Position numbers and translations under genes: made by a program. Positions 60,233 to 64,000 of a stretch of 64,000 nucleotides of DNA are shown in pieces; position 1 is the first letter of the stretch, and every line of letters starts with the position of its first letter. A model generated the notes under the pieces. The model searched no databases and was not told the origin of the DNA. It saw only the letters and a program-made list of their open reading frames with translations. This DNA is from Thermoanaerobacterium butyriciformans (GTDB lineage Bacteria > Bacillota > Thermoanaerobacteria > Thermoanaerobacterales > Thermoanaerobacteraceae): contig NZ_JAGGLT010000005.1 of NCBI RefSeq assembly GCF_017874545.1, positions 1-64,000 on the forward strand, written 5' to 3'.

Positions 60233-61651
60233 TTCTTCCCTCAAAAGTTTATTTGCCAGTTGCGGATTTGCTTTGCCTTTAGTAGCTTTCATCATTTGCC
60301 CTACAAGGAAGCCTAATGCTTTTTCTTTGCCATTTTTATAATCTTCAACAGACTTAGGATTGTCTTTTATGACTTTTACAGCAATTTCTCTCAACTCATC
60401 CTCGTTGCTTAACTGTTTTAGGCCTTTCTCCTCTACGATATCATCTGGATTCTTACCTGTCATAAACATTTCCTCAAATACAGTCTTAGCAATCGATCCG
60501 GTTATTGTACCATTATCTATAAGGTTTAGAAGAGAAGCCATCTGGTGTGGCTTAATCGGCACTTCATCAATTTCTTTTCCAGTATCCTTTAAAAGCCTCA
60601 TCATTTCCCCCATTATCCAATTGCTTATCGTCTTTGCTGATGAGTACTCCAAAGCGCACTTTTCAAAGAAATCAGCCAATGGCTTTGATGATGTTATTAT
60701 GGATGCATCATACTCTGGAATTCCATATTGAGAAACAAACCTTTCCTTCTTATGCTCAGGCATTTCTGGAAGCGATTTTCTTATCTCTTCTTTCCATTCA
60801 TCAGATACTATTATAGGTACGAGATCAGGTTCTGGGAAATACCTATAGTCATGTGCTTCTTCTTTTGAACGCATAGACTCTGTAACGCCTTTCTGCTCAT
60901 TCCAACGGCGAGTTTCCTGCACAATTTTCTCTCCATTCTCAATTAGCTTTATCTGCCTTTTAATTTCGTATTCTAATGCCCTTTGAACAGCTTTAAATGA
61001 ATTAAGGTTTTTAAGCTCGATTTTCGTTCCAAATTCATTGCTGCCTACAGGTCGCACCGATACATTTGTATCGACTCTGAGAGAACCTTCCTGCATTTTG
61101 CAGTCTGATACTTCTGAATACTCAAGAACGCTTTTAAGCTTCGTCAAATAAAGATAAGCTTCTTCTGGCGTCCTCATATCAGGCTCAGACACTATCTCTA
61201 TAAGTGGGACACCAGTTCTGTTGTAATCTACTAAAGAGCCATCAATGTTTTCATGCATTAATTTACCTGCGTCTTCTTCAATATGTATCCTTGTTAACCC
61301 GATTTTCTTTTTAACACCGTCCGATGTTTCAATCTCCACATATCCGTTTTTGCACAAAGGAAGGTCATACTGTGAAATCTGATACGCTTTCGGCAAATCT
61401 GGATAAAAATAATTTTTTCTATCCATTTTACTAAATTTGGATATTTCGCAGTTTAAGGCAAGTCCTGCCTTTACGGCATACTCTACTACTTTTTTATTTA
61501 AAACAGGCAAAGTACCTGGTAGTCCTAGGCACACAGGACAAACATGTGTATTAGGTTCACCGCCAAATTCCGTAGTACAACTGCAAAAAATCTTCGTCTT
61601 TGTAAGAAGCTCAGCATGTACTTCGAGACCTATAACAGCTTCGTAATTCAT
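60221..61651 (-). CDS. gatB: Asp-tRNA(Asn)/Glu-tRNA(Gln) amidotransferase subunit B
   Basis: A 476-residue subunit that phosphorylates the misacylated tRNA and positions it for amidation. It begins [21 protein letters not shown] (split as [11 protein letters not shown]), has the zinc-type CSC and CPVC near 23-40, the kinase-like motif [21 protein letters not shown] near 200-220, and the C-terminal YqeY/GatB domain ([20 protein letters not shown], about 440-460). Its start overlaps the gatA stop by one base (TAATG). Normal length. In this organism tRNA-Gln (45.9 kb) is likely a substrate. Confidence 0.97.
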   Translation of the reverse strand: MNYEAVIGLEVHAELLTKTKIFCSCTTEFGGEPNTHVCPVCLGLPGTLPVLNKKVVEYAVKAGLALNCEISKFSKMDRKNYFYPDLPKAYQISQYDLPLCKNGYVEIETSDGVKKKIGLTRIHIEEDAGKLMHENIDGSLVDYNRTGVPLIEIVSEPDMRTPEEAYLYLTKLKSVLEYSEVSDCKMQEGSLRVDTNVSVRPVGSNEFGTKIELKNLNSFKAVQRALEYEIKRQIKLIENGEKIVQETRRWNEQKGVTESMRSKEEAHDYRYFPEPDLVPIIVSDEWKEEIRKSLPEMPEHKKERFVSQYGIPEYDASIITSSKPLADFFEKCALEYSSAKTISNWIMGEMMRLLKDTGKEIDEVPIKPHQMASLLNLIDNGTITGSIAKTVFEEMFMTGKNPDDIVEEKGLKQLSNEDELREIAVKVIKDNPKSVEDYKNGKEKALGFLVGQMMKATKGKANPQLANKLLREELSK

Positions 61652-63120
61652 TATTTAGCACCACCTTTGAAACTTGGTTTTGCGTTAAAATTGCAAGCTT
61701 TTTCAAATGCGTACGCTGCATTCAATACTATTCCTTCGTCAAAATGTCTTCCAACAATCTGAAGACCAACTGGCAAATCATTTGATAGACCACACGGAAG
61801 GGATAAACCAGGAAGCCCCGCAATATTTACCGGAACTGTATATACATCTGCAAGATACATTGCCAATGGATCTTCAACCCTCTCCCCTATCTTAAATGCA
61901 GTTGTAGGAGATGTTGGTCCAACAATGACATCTACATCTTCAAATGCTTTTTCATAATCTTTTTTTATGAGAGTTCTTACTTTTAATGCTTTATTGTAGT
62001 AAGCATCATAGTATCCAGAACTTAAAGCATAGGTGCCCAGCATGATTCTTCTCTTTACTTCCTTGCCAAATCCTTCACTTCTGGATACCATATACATATC
62101 TATAAGATCTTCATAATTTGTCGCCACATGCCCATACCTTATGCCATCATACCTAGCCAAATTTGAACTTGCTTCAGCAGATGAAACTATGTAATACGCA
62201 GCAAGTGCATAATCAAGATAAGGAAGGCTTATCTCTTTTATTTCGGCACCTAAACTTTCAAATATCTTTAAAGACGACTCGATAGATTCTCTGACACCGT
62301 CATCCAGTCCTTCTCCAAAAAATTCTTTAGCATATCCTATCCTAATGCCTTTAATATCTTCTTTTAAAAATTCTTTATAGTCTTTCTTTCTCATCTTATC
62401 AACAGATGTAGAATCCTTTGGATCGTGCCCAGCAATGGCATTTAGCACTATTGCGCAGTCTGTAACATCCTTTGTAAGCGGTCCTATTTGATCTAGAGAA
62501 GACGCAAATGCAACAAGACCATACCTTGATACAAGGCCATATGTAGGCTTCATTCCAACAACACCACAAAGAGATGCAGGTTGCCTGATAGATCCACCTG
62601 TATCAGACCCAAGTGAAAACGCACATTCATCTGCAGCAACAGATGCAGCAGAACCACCTGATGAACCTCCAGGTACTCTAGACAAATCCCAAGGATTCTT
62701 CGTAGTCTTAAAAGCAGAATTTTCAGTAGATGAGCCCATTGCAAATTCATCTAGATTGGCTTTTCCTACCATGACAGCACCAAGATTGCTAAGATTCTCG
62801 ACTACTGTTGCATTATAAGGTGGTACAAAATCCTCCAGCATTTTCGATGCACAAGTAGTTCTTATGTTTTCTGTGCACATATTGTCTTTTATAATCACAG
62901 GTATTCCTGTTAGATCGTTTATGTTACCATCCTGGATCATCTTATCTGCTTCTTCTGCTTTTTTTAATGCATATTCTTCCGTAATAGAAATAAGCGCATC
63001 AACTTGTGGCTCAACTTCCTTGATCCTTTCTAAATACGCTTTAGTTACATCTACAGCACTTACTTCCTTATTTTTAAGAAGTTCATGCAGCTCATGTATT
63101 TTTAATTCATGTAATTCCAT
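61651..63120 (-). CDS. gatA: Asp/Glu-tRNA amidotransferase subunit A
   Basis: A 489-residue amidase-signature enzyme that frees ammonia from glutamine for the amidation. The catalytic Lys is in [11 protein letters not shown] (about 77), the cis-Ser and nucleophile Ser in [15 protein letters not shown] and [16 protein letters not shown] (about 150-180). Family end motifs [16 protein letters not shown] are present. AGGTGGGTTGA precedes the ATG. It sits between gatC (10-base gap) and gatB, so the three are translated together. Firm. Confidence 0.97.
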   Translation of the reverse strand: MELHELKIHELHELLKNKEVSAVDVTKAYLERIKEVEPQVDALISITEEYALKKAEEADKMIQDGNINDLTGIPVIIKDNMCTENIRTTCASKMLEDFVPPYNATVVENLSNLGAVMVGKANLDEFAMGSSTENSAFKTTKNPWDLSRVPGGSSGGSAASVAADECAFSLGSDTGGSIRQPASLCGVVGMKPTYGLVSRYGLVAFASSLDQIGPLTKDVTDCAIVLNAIAGHDPKDSTSVDKMRKKDYKEFLKEDIKGIRIGYAKEFFGEGLDDGVRESIESSLKIFESLGAEIKEISLPYLDYALAAYYIVSSAEASSNLARYDGIRYGHVATNYEDLIDMYMVSRSEGFGKEVKRRIMLGTYALSSGYYDAYYNKALKVRTLIKKDYEKAFEDVDVIVGPTSPTTAFKIGERVEDPLAMYLADVYTVPVNIAGLPGLSLPCGLSNDLPVGLQIVGRHFDEGIVLNAAYAFEKACNFNAKPSFKGGAK

Positions 63121-63130
63121 TCAACCCACC

Positions 63131-63418
63131 TCACTCAATTATCTTTGGTACTTTAAAGCATCCATCTTCTTTTTCTTTCGCATTCATCAAGATTTTTTCC
63201 CTGTCCATCGAAGGCATAACTTCATCTTCACGAAAAACATTACTGATTGGCACAATATGGGCCGTAGGTTCAACATCGTCTGTATTTAATTCATTTAGCT
63301 TGTCTACATATTTTATGATGTTATCAAGCTGATGTGAATACATCTCCAATTCTTCATCAGTAAACTTAAGCCTAGCCAGCTTTGCGACGTGGATAACCTC
63401 GTCTTTTGTTATTGACAT
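63131..63418 (-). CDS. gatC: Asp/Glu-tRNA amidotransferase subunit C
   Basis: A 95-residue subunit that stabilises the GatA-GatB pair. It begins SITKDEVIHVAKLARLKF (about 2-19), and has ELEMYSHQLDNIIKYVDKLNEL and the motif DDVEPTAHIV (about 50) typical of GatC. ATG 63418 is preceded by AAAGGGTGTGTATGT; an in-frame upstream start at 63454 overlaps the promoter-proximal DNA and has no ribosome site. It is the first gene of gatC-gatA-gatB and lies 73 bases past ligA. Confidence 0.94.
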   Translation of the reverse strand: MSITKDEVIHVAKLARLKFTDEELEMYSHQLDNIIKYVDKLNELNTDDVEPTAHIVPISNVFREDEVMPSMDREKILMNAKEKEDGCFKVPKIIE

Positions 63419-63491
63419 ACATACACACCCTTTCAAATCTTTAATTCGCTTCACATATTTAATTCAAAAAAGCACCATTTAGTTAATTTTA

Positions 63492-64000
<509 letters not shown>

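Overview
The window looks like a chromosomal segment of a low-GC, anaerobic, spore-forming Firmicute, most plausibly Thermoanaerobacterium or a close relative in Thermoanaerobacterales. This is inferred from AT-rich coding DNA, strong GGAGG ribosome sites, an alpha/beta-type small acid-soluble spore protein, several ferredoxins, rubrerythrin and a PerR-type regulator, an M29 aminopeptidase and citramalate synthase. No 16S rRNA or other decisive marker is present. Most genes are on the minus strand.

Left part (1-15.5 kb): the edge of an insertion sequence has cut off the end of rpoN (sigma-54). Then follow acylphosphatase, a HAD phosphatase, a divergent perR-like gene with a clear promoter and operator-like palindrome, a VanW/G5 wall protein, and a tight lon-like protease / queG / nth operon. 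After these come a spore protein, a ferredoxin, a radical SAM/regulator pair, a TGS-uridine-kinase protein, rubrerythrin and a second ferredoxin. From 15.5 to 19.7 kb lies a run of secreted or membrane proteins. It includes three lipoprotein genes that share nearly the same leader and signal-peptide DNA but have unrelated bodies, plus a decayed fragment.

Middle (19.7-37.1 kb): a PflA-like radical SAM protein, an RluD-like pseudouridine synthase, two small proteins, aminopeptidase and a divergent AddB/AddA-like helicase-nuclease pair. Then come cimA, an FMN-dependent hydroxyacid dehydrogenase with an N-terminal Cys cluster, and a nitroreductase. A queuosine salvage/biosynthesis operon (queT-queF-phosphoesterase) sits behind a recognisable preQ1-I riboswitch with an intrinsic terminator. 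Wzz-like and galU genes follow.

Accessory stretch (37.1-45.3 kb): a C-terminal remnant of a YhgE/Pip or ABC-2-like membrane protein borders a surface-protein module: a DNRLRE/DUF6385-like protein, a GT2 glycosyltransferase with TPRs, and a frameshifted DUF6385-like repeat protein. Beyond it are a YbaK deacylase, tRNA-Leu, a soluble MCP with a C-terminal Cache-like domain, and two adjacent broken genes (an MFS transporter with an internal deletion and a glycerophosphodiesterase with an in-frame stop).

Right part (45.4-64 kb): eight tRNA genes behind a consensus promoter, then rph-rdgB-phosphoesterase, an AMIN-type amidase, a beta-propeller-like membrane protein, a full oligopeptide ABC transporter (oppA-B-C-D-F) plus a second oppA paralogue, the gatC-gatA-gatB amidotransferase operon and the C-terminal part of ligA. 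The most interesting points are the IS-truncated rpoN, the shared-leader lipoprotein cassettes, the divergent AddAB pair with Fe-S staples, the surface module with an AAAAT tandem repeat at its frameshift, and two structured but unassigned intergenic segments.
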